From: Bacillota bacterium
GTDB taxonomy: Bacteria; Bacillota; Clostridia; Oscillospirales; Ethanoligenentaceae
Length of the DNA: 63,514 bases
Assembly (NCBI GenBank): GCA_023391835.1
Contig: JAEWAE010000001.1
Span: forward strand, 1-63,514
Direction of reading: 5' to 3'
In this document: piece after piece, positions 44,217-52,245 of the stretch
Layout: each line of letters begins with the position of its first letter
How positions within the stretch are numbered: position 1 is the stretch's first letter
Notes under the pieces: generated by a model
Databases searched by the model: none
Told to the model about the DNA's origin: nothing
The model's input: only the letters and a program-made list of their open reading frames with translations
Position numbers and translations under genes: made by a program

Positions 44217-45545
44217 CTATCCGCCCGCGCCGTAATAGGCGGCCAGCCGGTCGGCGATGCCGCCGGTATTCTGTGCCACCTGGGCATAGCCGTAAAACGA
44301 GCTGCCGTCATACTCGGCGTATTGGGCAGCCAGCTTGAGCTGATTCATGATTTCACCCGCGCCCCAGCCGCTGCTGGCCGGGTCCATCCGATAGACGGCG
44401 TGGGCCACATAGAGTTTCACCCCCGTGCCCTTGACGGTGTTGGCCCACCAATCCAGCACCTTGGCGTAATCGGCCAGGCTGTAGCCGATTTTCCAGTAAA
44501 TCTGGGGGCATATGTAGTCGATATAGCCCTTCTGCACCCAGAGGCGCGTATCGGCGTACTGATCGTAGTAAGACTCGAAGGCTTTGGTGTCCGACCCCGC
44601 CGGGTTGTCGGATTTATTGGCCCACACGGCGAAGGGGCACATACCGAACACTGTATTTTTACCCGTACTTTTGATCTGGTCGTGGATTTCCTTCACCAGC
44701 GTGTCGACGTTTTCCCGCCGCCAGTCGCCGCGGTCCTGGCCCGCGCCGTACTTTTTATAGGAAGCGTCGTCGGCAAAATTCTTTTCGGGATAGAAATAAT
44801 CGTCGAATACGATGCCGTCCACCGCGTAATTCTTGACGATTTCCATCACGCCGTCCTCAATGAGCTTGCGCACCTCGGGGAGCCCCGGGTCGAAATAAAG
44901 CCCCCCGTCGTTGCCTTTCACCGTCCAGTCGGTGTGCTTGCGGGCGGGGCTGGAGGCGGCCAGCTTCGACAGGTCGGCCCGGCCCTGGATGCGGTAGGGG
45001 TTGAGCCACGCTTCCAGCTTGAGCCCCCGCCGGTGAGCCCCTTCGACGAAATACTGGAGGGGGTCGTAGCCGGGGTTTTTGCCCTCCGTGCCCGTGAGCA
45101 CGGCCGACCATGGATAAATGGAGGATGCGTACAGCGCGTCGCAGTCGGGCCGCATCTGCACGATGACCGTGCGGAAGCCGTCTTTTTTGGCGTTGTCGAG
45201 AATGGTGTCGATCTCATTTTTCTGTGCGGCGGCGCTCAGACCCTGTTTGGAAGGAAAATTGATGTTGCTGACCGTGGCGATCCAGACGGCGGCGAAATCG
45301 TCCTTGGCCGCCGCGCCGGAGGCAGTCTTTGACGAAGCGGCGGCCGAGGAGGCCGAGAGGTTGTCCGACCGGGCGGCGGGGGAAACGCCCGAGCGGGTCA
45401 GCGCCGCGGAAGTCGTCGGCGAGCGGCCCGCCCAGGCCGACAGGATGGCCGCGGTTCCCCCGGCCCCCGACATCACGCCGGCCAGAATCGTGCCCGCGAT
45501 GCACACAATACAGGCTGCGAACCACACGGCCGGTGTCCTTTTCAT
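44217..45545 (-). CDS. secreted GH10-like glycosidase (GHL10/DUF187 family)
   Basis: A 442-residue protein with an N-terminal signal sequence (KRTPAVWFAACIVCIAGTILAG) and a Ser/Ala-rich linker, then a barrel domain of the glycosyl-hydrolase-10-like family. Visible features are AAVWIATVSNINFPSK, GFRTVIVQMRPDCDALY, LKLEAWLNPYRI, VDGIVFDDYFYP and YIDYICPQIYW. Related proteins are envelope-associated hydrolases of uncertain substrate. The ATG at 45545 begins the signal peptide; the frame is open upstream. Confidence 0.87.
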   Translation of the reverse strand: MKRTPAVWFAACIVCIAGTILAGVMSGAGGTAAILSAWAGRSPTTSAALTRSGVSPAARSDNLSASSAAASSKTASGAAAKDDFAAVWIATVSNINFPSKQGLSAAAQKNEIDTILDNAKKDGFRTVIVQMRPDCDALYASSIYPWSAVLTGTEGKNPGYDPLQYFVEGAHRRGLKLEAWLNPYRIQGRADLSKLAASSPARKHTDWTVKGNDGGLYFDPGLPEVRKLIEDGVMEIVKNYAVDGIVFDDYFYPEKNFADDASYKKYGAGQDRGDWRRENVDTLVKEIHDQIKSTGKNTVFGMCPFAVWANKSDNPAGSDTKAFESYYDQYADTRLWVQKGYIDYICPQIYWKIGYSLADYAKVLDWWANTVKGTGVKLYVAHAVYRMDPASSGWGAGEIMNQLKLAAQYAEYDGSSFYGYAQVAQNTGGIADRLAAYYGAGG

Positions 45546-45775
45546 ATACGTCCCTACCTTTCCCGCGTCAAGCCGTTCATTAATTTTTACGCGGCGGGCG
45601 GGCCGAATATGCCCCCTCGCGTGACTCTCTGCGTGAATCACCCGCCCCAAGGGCACCACGGCCGGCAAGAAATTTTCGCCCAAAATGCCCCGCGAGGCTG
45701 CTTTTTCGGACCAAAGCCGGTATAATAGGATTCGAAACAAGGCGATTCCGGGCGGAAATGAGAGGGAGGACGGCT

Positions 45776-46093
45776 GTGACGGCAAATCTGCAGAATACGG
45801 TCCTCCTTTACGGAGCGGCGGTGTCCCTCTTGGGCGCCGGAGCCGCCGTCTGGGATAAGCTCGCGGCCATACGTCACGCGCGGCGCATCCCCGAGCGCAC
45901 GCTGCTGCTTATCGGCGCGCTGGGCGGCGCCGCCGCCATGCTGCCGACCATGCTCCTGATTCGGCACAAAACGCGCCACCCCCGCTTTATGGTGGGGCTG
46001 CCGCTGATGCTGCTGGCGCAGGCGGGGCTGGTGTGGCTGGCTGCGGAGGGCCCGGACGCCGTCATCTCTTGGATTCGGAGGCTCACATGGTGA
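45776..46093 (+). CDS. DUF1294 membrane protein
   Basis: A 105-residue protein with three hydrophobic segments and the DUF1294 pattern (VWDKLAAIRHARRIPERTLLLIGALGG, HKTRHPRF). Function unknown. The GTG at 45776 follows GGGAGGA; an ATG at 45758 precedes that site. The stop overlaps the start of the next gene (ATGGTGA), so the two are coupled. Confidence 0.85.
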   Translation: MTANLQNTVLLYGAAVSLLGAGAAVWDKLAAIRHARRIPERTLLLIGALGGAAAMLPTMLLIRHKTRHPRFMVGLPLMLLAQAGLVWLAAEGPDAVISWIRRLTW

Positions 46094-46755
46094 AATATCG
46101 CGGCTGTCTGTTTGATCTGGACGGCACTCTTATCAATTCGCTGGCCGATCTGGCCGAGGCATCCAATTATATGCTGACACAGCGGGGCTTCCCCACTTAC
46201 CCCACCGAGCGGTACCGGTATTTTGTCGGGCGCGGCGTGCCCAAACTCATTGAGAGCGTCGTGCCCGCACAAAACCGTACGGCGGAGGAGCTGGCCGTAT
46301 GCCGCCGGTTTTTCGACGCCTATTATCACATTCATGCGCTGGATCACACCGGGCCCTACGCGGGTATCCCCGCCATGCTGGAGGGCTTCCGCGGCCGGGG
46401 GCTCAATCTCGCAGTGGTGTCGAATAAGCCCGACGACTTCGTGCACCAGATCGTGGAGTCAGTCTTCCCCCGCGTGTTCGCCGCCGTGCAGGGCCAGCGG
46501 GAGGGTATCCCCCGCAAGCCCGACCCGGCCATGGCGCTGAGTACCTGCCGGGCACTGGGCCTTGAGCCGGCGGAGTGCCTCTATTTCGGTGACTCGGGCG
46601 TGGATATGCTGACCGCCGTGGCCGCCGGCATGACCGCCGTGGGGGTGCTGTGGGGCTTCCGCGAGCGGGAGGAGCTGGCCGAGGCCGGCGCGCAGCATCT
46701 GATTGCCCGGCCGGAGGATGCGCTGGCTCTGCCGGAAGCGCCCTCCCACAGTTGA
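46087..46755 (+). CDS. HAD hydrolase, phosphoglycolate phosphatase-like
   Basis: A 222-residue HAD subfamily IA phosphatase. Motif I FDLDGTLINS (Asp nucleophile about residues 10-14), motif II LAVVSNKPDD, motif III Lys in IPRKPDP and motif IV YFGDSGVDMLTA are complete. It fits the Gph-like group; true substrate unknown. The gene end overlaps the promoter of the next HAD gene. Confidence 0.9.
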   Translation: MVKYRGCLFDLDGTLINSLADLAEASNYMLTQRGFPTYPTERYRYFVGRGVPKLIESVVPAQNRTAEELAVCRRFFDAYYHIHALDHTGPYAGIPAMLEGFRGRGLNLAVVSNKPDDFVHQIVESVFPRVFAAVQGQREGIPRKPDPAMALSTCRALGLEPAECLYFGDSGVDMLTAVAAGMTAVGVLWGFREREELAEAGAQHLIARPEDALALPEAPSHS

Positions 46756-46781
46756 CAACCTGGGGAAAGGGATAGTAAAAT
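46752..46781 (+). promoter_or_regulatory. predicted promoter of the HAD-IIA gene
   Basis: TTGACA (46752-46757) and TAAAAT (46776-46781), spaced 18 bases. The -35 overlaps the stop codon of the previous gene. Confidence 0.6.
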
Positions 46782-46843
46782 AAACCTATCCGGCAGTCCG
46801 GCTCCCGGCCGGGCACCGAGCGACAGAAAGACCGGAGGTCCTG

Positions 46844-47641
46844 ATTACGGCAAAGAATGAACTGGCCGCCAAAAAAGGCTTCATTTGCGATATGGACGGC
46901 GTGCTCTATCACGGCAACCAGCTGCTGCCGGGCGCGGCGGATTTTGTGGCGTGGCTCAAGCGGGAAGAAAAACAGTTTTTGTTCCTCACCAATTCCAGCG
47001 AACGTTCCCCCCGGGAGCTTCGTCTGAAGCTGGGCCGGATGGGCATCGACGTAGACGAGAATCACTTTTACACCAGCGCCCTGGCGACGGCGTCTTTCCT
47101 GGCGACGCAGTCGCCCGGCTGCAGCGCCTATGTCATCGGCGAGCCGGGGCTTGTCAACGCGCTTTACGACGTGGGCATCACCATGAATGACGTCAACCCC
47201 GACTATGTAGTCATGGGAGACACGCGCAATTACAATTTTGAGAATATTCAGCGGGCCATCCGGTTTATTTTCAAGGGGGCCAAGCTCGTCGGCACCAACC
47301 CCGACAACACCAACCCCGTCGAGACGGGCATGAACCCGGCCACCGGCGCGTTGGTTTCCCCTATTGAGATCACGACCGGCAAGCGGGCCTATTTCGTGGG
47401 CAAGCCCAACCCGCTGATGATGCGCACCGGTCTGCGGCTTATCGGCTGCCGCAGCGAAGACACCGCCATCATTGGCGACCGGATGGACACCGACATCATC
47501 GCCGGTATCGAGTCGGAAATCGATACCGTTCTGGTGCTCAGCGGCGTCAGCGATATCCACACGCCGGCTCAGTTCGCCTACCGACCCCGGTATATTTTCC
47601 CGACGGTCGGCGACATCCTCACCGGCATGGCCGACGACTGA
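46844..47641 (+). CDS. HAD-IIA family sugar/nucleotide phosphatase (NagD-like) with a non-AUG start
   Basis: About 265 residues. The family nucleophile motif reads CDMDGVLYHG, with VTNSS-like LFLTNSSERS, the lysine motif FVGKPNPLMM and GDRMDTDI; it is a NagD/AraL-type phosphatase. The first ATG in frame (46892) is the Met inside DMDG and would remove the catalytic Asp. Upstream to the in-frame stop at 46781 there is no ATG, GTG or TTG. GGAGG (46834-46838) best serves the ATT at 46844 (five-base gap); CTG at 46841 is the alternative. The start is therefore non-canonical. Confidence 0.88.
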   Translation: MTAKNELAAKKGFICDMDGVLYHGNQLLPGAADFVAWLKREEKQFLFLTNSSERSPRELRLKLGRMGIDVDENHFYTSALATASFLATQSPGCSAYVIGEPGLVNALYDVGITMNDVNPDYVVMGDTRNYNFENIQRAIRFIFKGAKLVGTNPDNTNPVETGMNPATGALVSPIEITTGKRAYFVGKPNPLMMRTGLRLIGCRSEDTAIIGDRMDTDIIAGIESEIDTVLVLSGVSDIHTPAQFAYRPRYIFPTVGDILTGMADD

Positions 47642-47676
47642 GCGCCCCATCCGATTTCTCATTCGGTACGGTTGTG

Positions 47677-47709
47677 AAACGTCCCCCGGGTTTCCCCGGG
47701 GGACGTTTT
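47677..47709. terminator. bidirectional terminator
   Basis: AAACGTCCCCCGGG and CCCCGGGGGACGTTTT with a TTT loop lie between convergent genes. Confidence 0.85.
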
Positions 47710-47716
47710 GCTGTGC

Positions 47717-48001
47717 TCAGCCGAGTATATTCTGAAATTTCTGCTTGACCTGAGCCACCTGCTGCTGGTCGGCCGGCTGCAACTGGTACCAACCGCGCTT
47801 TTGCATTTCGTTGAAAATTTCCGCCTGAATCTGGTGCTCGTCCTGGAGGATGTTAAGAAACTCATCCCGCAGATTCGGCGTGGCGCACTCGTTGGCATAG
47901 GTGTTGTAGCTGGAACTGATGAGCTTTTGGGAATCCAGGGAATCATCCATGATTTCCTTGTCGCCCATTTTAACATCGGTGGTATTGGGTGTATGCGGCA
48001 T
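47717..48001 (-). CDS. spore coat protein, CotF family
   Basis: A 94-residue helical protein of the CotF/coat-F family (MGDKEIMDDSLDSQKLISSSYNTYANE... LRDEFLNILQDEHQIQAEIFNEM, GWYQLQ). Such proteins are spore coat components, with a ferritin-like helical pattern. It follows the next CotF-like gene by 12 bases, so the two form an operon. Confidence 0.88.
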   Translation of the reverse strand: MPHTPNTTDVKMGDKEIMDDSLDSQKLISSSYNTYANECATPNLRDEFLNILQDEHQIQAEIFNEMQKRGWYQLQPADQQQVAQVKQKFQNILG

Positions 48002-48013
48002 GCGGTTCCCTCC

Positions 48014-48199
48014 TCAGCCCAGATGGGTCATCAGACGGTTGAAATGGTCCTGGTGCCGGGCTGCCATCTGTTCGCACTTAGCCCGCAGCTGCGGGTCGGT
48101 GCACTGCCCGGCGTAGGTATGGCACTTTTTGACCAGCATCTGTTCGGTATTGAGCTGGTCTTCCAGCGCCTCCAGCTCTTTGGCCGTGATATTGGGCAT
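48014..48199 (-). CDS. small CotF-like spore protein
   Basis: A 61-residue helical protein (MPNITAKELEALEDQLNTEQ... CTDPQLRAKCEQMAARHQDHF) that resembles the short partner often encoded with CotF proteins in Clostridia. GGAGGGATC precedes the ATG. It is the first of the two-gene spore operon. Confidence 0.8.
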   Translation of the reverse strand: MPNITAKELEALEDQLNTEQMLVKKCHTYAGQCTDPQLRAKCEQMAARHQDHFNRLMTHLG

Positions 48200-48248
48200 T
48201 GCGATCCCTCCTTGGCAAATGCGGCGAAAGCCTTCGCGTTTTCACCGC

Positions 48249-48277
48249 TAGTGTGTCCCTGCGGCGGGGGGATATGC
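48249..48277 (-). promoter_or_regulatory. candidate forespore-type promoter of the cotF-like pair
   Basis: Minus-strand GCATA (48273-48277) and CACACTA (48249-48255) 17 bases apart. The first box matches the sigma-F/G consensus and the second differs at one position. Confidence 0.35.
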
Positions 48278-48280
48278 GCA

Positions 48281-48311
48281 AAAAGGCCCCGCTGCACGCG
48301 GGGTCTTTTTT
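48281..48311. terminator. terminator downstream of mazF
   Basis: CCCCGC and GCGGGG with a TGCAC loop; T-rich tracts on both strands (CCTTTTTGC on the minus strand). Confidence 0.75.
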
Positions 48312-48362
48312 ATGCGGTCGGCTTTGGAGCCGCGCTTACAGGGGAAAGGCGGGAAAGGCCTT

Positions 48363-48731
48363 TTATGTAAGGTTTCCTCTCCCGCCGTTGCCCAAACCGA
48401 AACTGACGGACAGCGCCTGGTTGATCTGATTCATCGACCCGCTGTCCAGCGTCCCCATTCGCTCCTTGAGCCGTCTTTTATCCAGTGTCCGGATCTGCTC
48501 GAGCAGCACCACCGAGTCCTTTGACAACCCGCACCGGTCTGCGTTGAGGGTGATATGCGTCGGCAGCTTCGCCTTGTTTGTCTGGCTGGTAATGGCCGCC
48601 GCAATCACCGTCGGGCTGTACTTGTTCCCCACATCGTTCTGCACGATCAGCACCGGGCGCATGCCGCCCTGCTCCGATCCGACCACGGGGCTGAGGTCCG
48701 CATAATAAATGTCGCCTCTGTGCACCGTCAC
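48363..48731 (-). CDS. MazF/PemK-type endoribonuclease toxin
   Basis: A 122-residue MazF (EndoA/NdoA) family mRNA interferase. Motifs RGDIYYADLSPVVGSEQGGMRPV, NKYSPTVIAAAIT and VVLLEQIRTLDK cover the active-site Arg and Thr. The start is a GTG at 48731. No MazE-like antitoxin gene is visible upstream, where about 350 bases are non-coding, so it is solitary here. Confidence 0.92.
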   Translation of the reverse strand: MTVHRGDIYYADLSPVVGSEQGGMRPVLIVQNDVGNKYSPTVIAAAITSQTNKAKLPTHITLNADRCGLSKDSVVLLEQIRTLDKRRLKERMGTLDSGSMNQINQALSVSFGLGNGGRGNLT

Positions 48732-48904
48732 GATATGCCACGCTCTGCTTTCTATCAGATTGGATCGACCCGGAAGACTTCCGGATCAAATCCTGCCAGT
48801 ATTCTGCCACAAAAGCCCGTCGTTTAAACATGCCGGGCTGAAATATCCAATTTTTTTCAGGCAGAATTTTATTCCGCCTGCGGGCGGCGCATGGACCCGG
48901 CCGC

Positions 48905-49014
48905 CCCTATTCCATTGTATTCCGCCGCCCGCCGCGATGGGACAACTACCCGCCGGCGACAAACCTCCCAACGGACGGGCCAACCGGCCCCATGCGGAAT
49001 AGAATGGAATAGGG
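48905..49014. repeat. long interrupted inverted repeat upstream of the Cys-rich gene
   Basis: Arms at 48905-48925 and 48994-49014 are 21 bases each, with 20 complementary positions. The 68-base interior has a further ATGGG/CCCAT pair and CCCG/CGGG. It could fold as one long hairpin in RNA of either strand. It sits 66 bases before the Cys-rich gene in the 349-base gap 48732-49080, in which nothing else was recognised. Confidence 0.55.
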
Positions 49015-49080
49015 CGTTCATCCATTATCCGGCAGAATACCGCCCACACTGACGAATGCCCTCGAAGGAGGCTGTGACAT

Positions 49081-49311
49081 ATGCCCGATTTTCCCAACCG
49101 TGCGACCGGCTCCCTCCGGCTGGATTGCTGCTGCAGCGAACCCCCCTTCACCCCGGAATGCCGTGCCTGCGTGGACCGGGAGCGGGAAGGCGTTTGCTTT
49201 TTTAAGCAGAGATGCCGCGACTGCTTCTGGCCCACTTTCACCCATCCCACCTGGCTGCGCTGCCGGGTGCTGTATTGCTGCTGCCGCTGCAAGAGTTGCC
49301 GGCCGGAATGA
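49081..49311 (+). CDS. small cysteine-rich protein
   Basis: A 76-residue protein with 14 cysteines, in clusters CCC (16-18), ECRAC, QRCRDC and a C-terminal YCCCRCKSC. No family was recognised. The expression signals are strong: AAGGAGG before the ATG and a 13-bp terminator stem directly after the stop. The cysteine pattern suggests a metal-binding or disulfide-rich peptide, possibly a spore-coat or envelope component. No signal peptide is visible. Confidence 0.6.
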   Translation: MPDFPNRATGSLRLDCCCSEPPFTPECRACVDREREGVCFFKQRCRDCFWPTFTHPTWLRCRVLYCCCRCKSCRPE

Positions 49312-49331
49312 CTCCCGCCGTATGGAAAACA

Positions 49332-49371
49332 GCGCCGGCGGAGCGTGATGCTCCGCCGGCGCCCTTTTTAT
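49332..49371. terminator. strong bidirectional terminator
   Basis: GCGCCGGCGGAGC and GCTCCGCCGGCGC with a GTGAT loop, T-rich on both sides, between the convergent Cys-rich gene and yfhO. Confidence 0.9.
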
Positions 49372-52016
49372 GATCCTGCCGAGCCGGCCGCAGCCCGGTG
49401 CGCCCGCAAGCGGCCCCATGCCGCCCACAGAGCCGCCGCCAGCAGGCTCGCCCCGCCGGCAATGCACCCGGCCGTCAGCCCGGGGGGCCGGTAGCGCATG
49501 ACCACCCGGTGCTCCCCCGCCGGCACCGATACGCCGGTCAGGTATTTGAGCGCCCGGAACGTCCGCACCGGTTTACCGTCTACCGTCACCGTCCATCCCC
49601 GGTCGTAGGGTACGGAAATAAAAAGCACCCGGTTTTGGCCCGTCACCCGCACACGGCCGGCAAGGCGGTCGGCGGAAAACGACTCGACGGTCATCCCACC
49701 CTGCACCAGACCGGAAACTGCGTCGTGCAGCCGGGTGGTATCCAGCGCATAAAAATACCCGTCGCCTATGACGGCCCCGCCGGCCGGCAGCGTCAGACGC
49801 AGTGTCATCGTATCCCCCGGCGTGAAACTGCCCAGCGGCATTACACCGTTGTGATAGACGTCGAAAAGTGTCCCCTTATCCCGGCCGTTGACGCTCACCG
49901 TCACACCCTGCTGACTGGCGGCCTCAAACCAGGCGTAAAGCGGCCCGCTGTCGGTAACGGCCAGGCGGTATTCCACCCAAGCCGACTCTTTGGCCGAATC
50001 CGGCAGATAGCGGGTTGCCGTGCCGGTGCGCACCGCCGTGCAGTTGTGCAGCGTCACCGTCGGCGCGCCCGCCGCCGTCAGGCAGTCGGCCGCGCCCGGC
50101 TCCATCGCCTGCAGAAGCCCATTTTGAAATGTGAAAGGGTCCTGCGCCGTGAAAAGCGACGCCGTGTCCTTGACTATCCCGGCATCCACCGTAAAAGCGA
50201 CCGGCAGCGCATAGGGATTTTCATAAAGGCCGATACCGTCTGCCGACGCCGCGCGGGTGTAGGGCTGATCCGCCGTACCGGTGGCGAAAAGGTATTTGAC
50301 CCCCAGCAGCGCGTCCGACAGCGCTGTGGAGCCCCGGTTATACCACACCCAGTTATCGTTGTTTTTGTAGCCGAAACGGCCGAGCAGCCAGTTGATTCCC
50401 CGGTCGTCGGTGGAGCTGTAGTGGGAAAGCCCATTCAAGCCGAACATCAGCGAATCGTTGAAGGTCGGGTCGCCTCGGTCATTATCCCGGGTGAAGGTCT
50501 TTTCGGTGCGGTAAAATCCATCGTCGCGCGTCTTGAGCGCATCCGCCGCCGCGGTCATCGTGCGCACATAGGCACGGTAGCCGGCGCGGCTCTCGTACTG
50601 CAGCCCCCCCATCAACAGGTGGGAACCGATCACGAATTCCGCACAGAGCACCGGCATGAGCACCCGCACCGGCCACCCGGACATCCCCCGGGGGCGGCGG
50701 GCGGCCGCCAGCAGCACCAGGCAGTAGACGGCGGTGAAGGCCGACGAGAGCATAAGCTTGACCGTCGACTCGTCAGCATAGTGGAAGGCGGAAAACACCG
50801 CCGTCATGCCCAGCAGCACCGTGCAGCAGGCCAGCACGTGCCGCCGCCCCACCCCGTCGATGTGGCAGAAAGCCCGGCAGGCCATGGCAATCAGCAAAAA
50901 GCACAGCACAAAGGAATAGCGGTAGGGGAACCAGGTGGGCGGGTTAAAGCCGTGCCAAATGATGTTGAGGGGGCTGAGGTAAAAGTTAAGCACCAGCAGC
51001 CCGACGAAAAGTGCGGCAAACAGTTTATTCCGGGCCGGCACATGGCGGTTCCAGAAATAGAGTAAAATCAGCACGGCCACCAGCAGCCCGCAATAGACGT
51101 TGGGCAGCCCGGCGGCGGCGTCGGTGCCGCCGAACGCGCCCAGCGAAAATTTATGCAGCAGGTCGAAAAAGCCGTAGTTGCGCAGCGCCGCGGCGTGGGA
51201 AGCCGCCGCGCCGACAGACGGCAGATGCTCCTTGCTGGTGCGCAGACTCAATAGCGCGGGCACCGTCAGAGGCGCGCTCAGCCCCCCGGCCAGCGCCGCC
51301 GCCGCCGCGAACCGCAGTGCCGAGCGGCGCACGGCAGGTTTGCGGCGCAGGGTCTTTTCCCCCACAAGAAGCCGGTACACAAAGAAAAGCACGGTAAAAA
51401 TGGCGATCATATACCCGATATAAAAATCGGTGTAAAGTGCGAGGGTCAGCGTCACGACATAGAGCCACGGCCGCCCGCCGGCTGCCAGCCTTTCCACCCC
51501 CAGAGCTACCAGCGGCAGCAGGAGCACCCCGTCGAGCCACATCAGATTGAGGGCATAGACGATGTTGTAAGCCATCAGGGCATAGCAAAGCGAAAAAATC
51601 AGCGCCGCCGGGTTCGGTGCATTCTGGGAGCGGCGCAGGTATAAGGCGCATGTGAGCCCGCACAGGCCGGTCTTGAGCAGCGTGAGCAGCAGCACCGCCG
51701 TGTCGAAATTTTCCGGCCGGAACAGCAGCAGCAGCAGATTCAGCGGGCTTGCCAGATAGACGGCGAAAAGGCCGATCATGTTGCCGCCCAGCGCCTTACC
51801 GAAAGAATAAAACAGACTGCCCTGCCCCATAAAAAGGCTGCGGTACCACCCGTAATAATCCACGTATTCGTTGGACATATCAATGGAAAACAGCGTTTTG
51901 CCGCCGAAGGGATAGATGCCGGTGAGAGCGTACGCCCCCAGCAGCAGCGCCGCCGGCAGCACAAAGGCGGCCAGCCATATCCAGTTCCGGCGCCACAGCC
52001 CGCTCACGTCATCCAT
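49368..52016 (-). CDS. YfhO family membrane protein
   Basis: An 882-residue YfhO protein: about 12-13 hydrophobic helices in the first 480 residues, a large extracytoplasmic beta-rich part and a final C-terminal helix. The N-terminal GGKTLFSIDMSNEYVDYYGW motif is typical, with an acidic pair early as in GT-C glycosyltransferases. YfhO of Bacillus and Listeria is involved in teichoic-acid glycosylation; the substrate here is unknown. The start at 52016 precedes the first helix, but the ribosome site is poor (GGAG adjoining the ATG), so an upstream start up to 52103 cannot be excluded. Confidence 0.87.
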   Translation of the reverse strand: MDDVSGLWRRNWIWLAAFVLPAALLLGAYALTGIYPFGGKTLFSIDMSNEYVDYYGWYRSLFMGQGSLFYSFGKALGGNMIGLFAVYLASPLNLLLLLFRPENFDTAVLLLTLLKTGLCGLTCALYLRRSQNAPNPAALIFSLCYALMAYNIVYALNLMWLDGVLLLPLVALGVERLAAGGRPWLYVVTLTLALYTDFYIGYMIAIFTVLFFVYRLLVGEKTLRRKPAVRRSALRFAAAAALAGGLSAPLTVPALLSLRTSKEHLPSVGAAASHAAALRNYGFFDLLHKFSLGAFGGTDAAAGLPNVYCGLLVAVLILLYFWNRHVPARNKLFAALFVGLLVLNFYLSPLNIIWHGFNPPTWFPYRYSFVLCFLLIAMACRAFCHIDGVGRRHVLACCTVLLGMTAVFSAFHYADESTVKLMLSSAFTAVYCLVLLAAARRPRGMSGWPVRVLMPVLCAEFVIGSHLLMGGLQYESRAGYRAYVRTMTAAADALKTRDDGFYRTEKTFTRDNDRGDPTFNDSLMFGLNGLSHYSSTDDRGINWLLGRFGYKNNDNWVWYNRGSTALSDALLGVKYLFATGTADQPYTRAASADGIGLYENPYALPVAFTVDAGIVKDTASLFTAQDPFTFQNGLLQAMEPGAADCLTAAGAPTVTLHNCTAVRTGTATRYLPDSAKESAWVEYRLAVTDSGPLYAWFEAASQQGVTVSVNGRDKGTLFDVYHNGVMPLGSFTPGDTMTLRLTLPAGGAVIGDGYFYALDTTRLHDAVSGLVQGGMTVESFSADRLAGRVRVTGQNRVLFISVPYDRGWTVTVDGKPVRTFRALKYLTGVSVPAGEHRVVMRYRPPGLTAGCIAGGASLLAAALWAAWGRLRAHRAAAGSAGS

Positions 52017-52245
52017 CTCCGTCTTGCATATTTGCCGCCCCTGCTGCGGGCGGCCTTTCAAAAGTATAGCAACACTCCCGCCGTTTTGCAAGCCGCGGCA
52101 CATCGGACGTCGATTCGCACCCCGGCGGTTGTGTTCGGGGGAAATTCATGCTACAATGACATAAACGGTTCTTTTTGGAAAGAATTATTGTGGAATCGGT
52201 CGGCCATCCGCGCCGGCCCCCCATGCAGAAAGGTATGATCGATTG

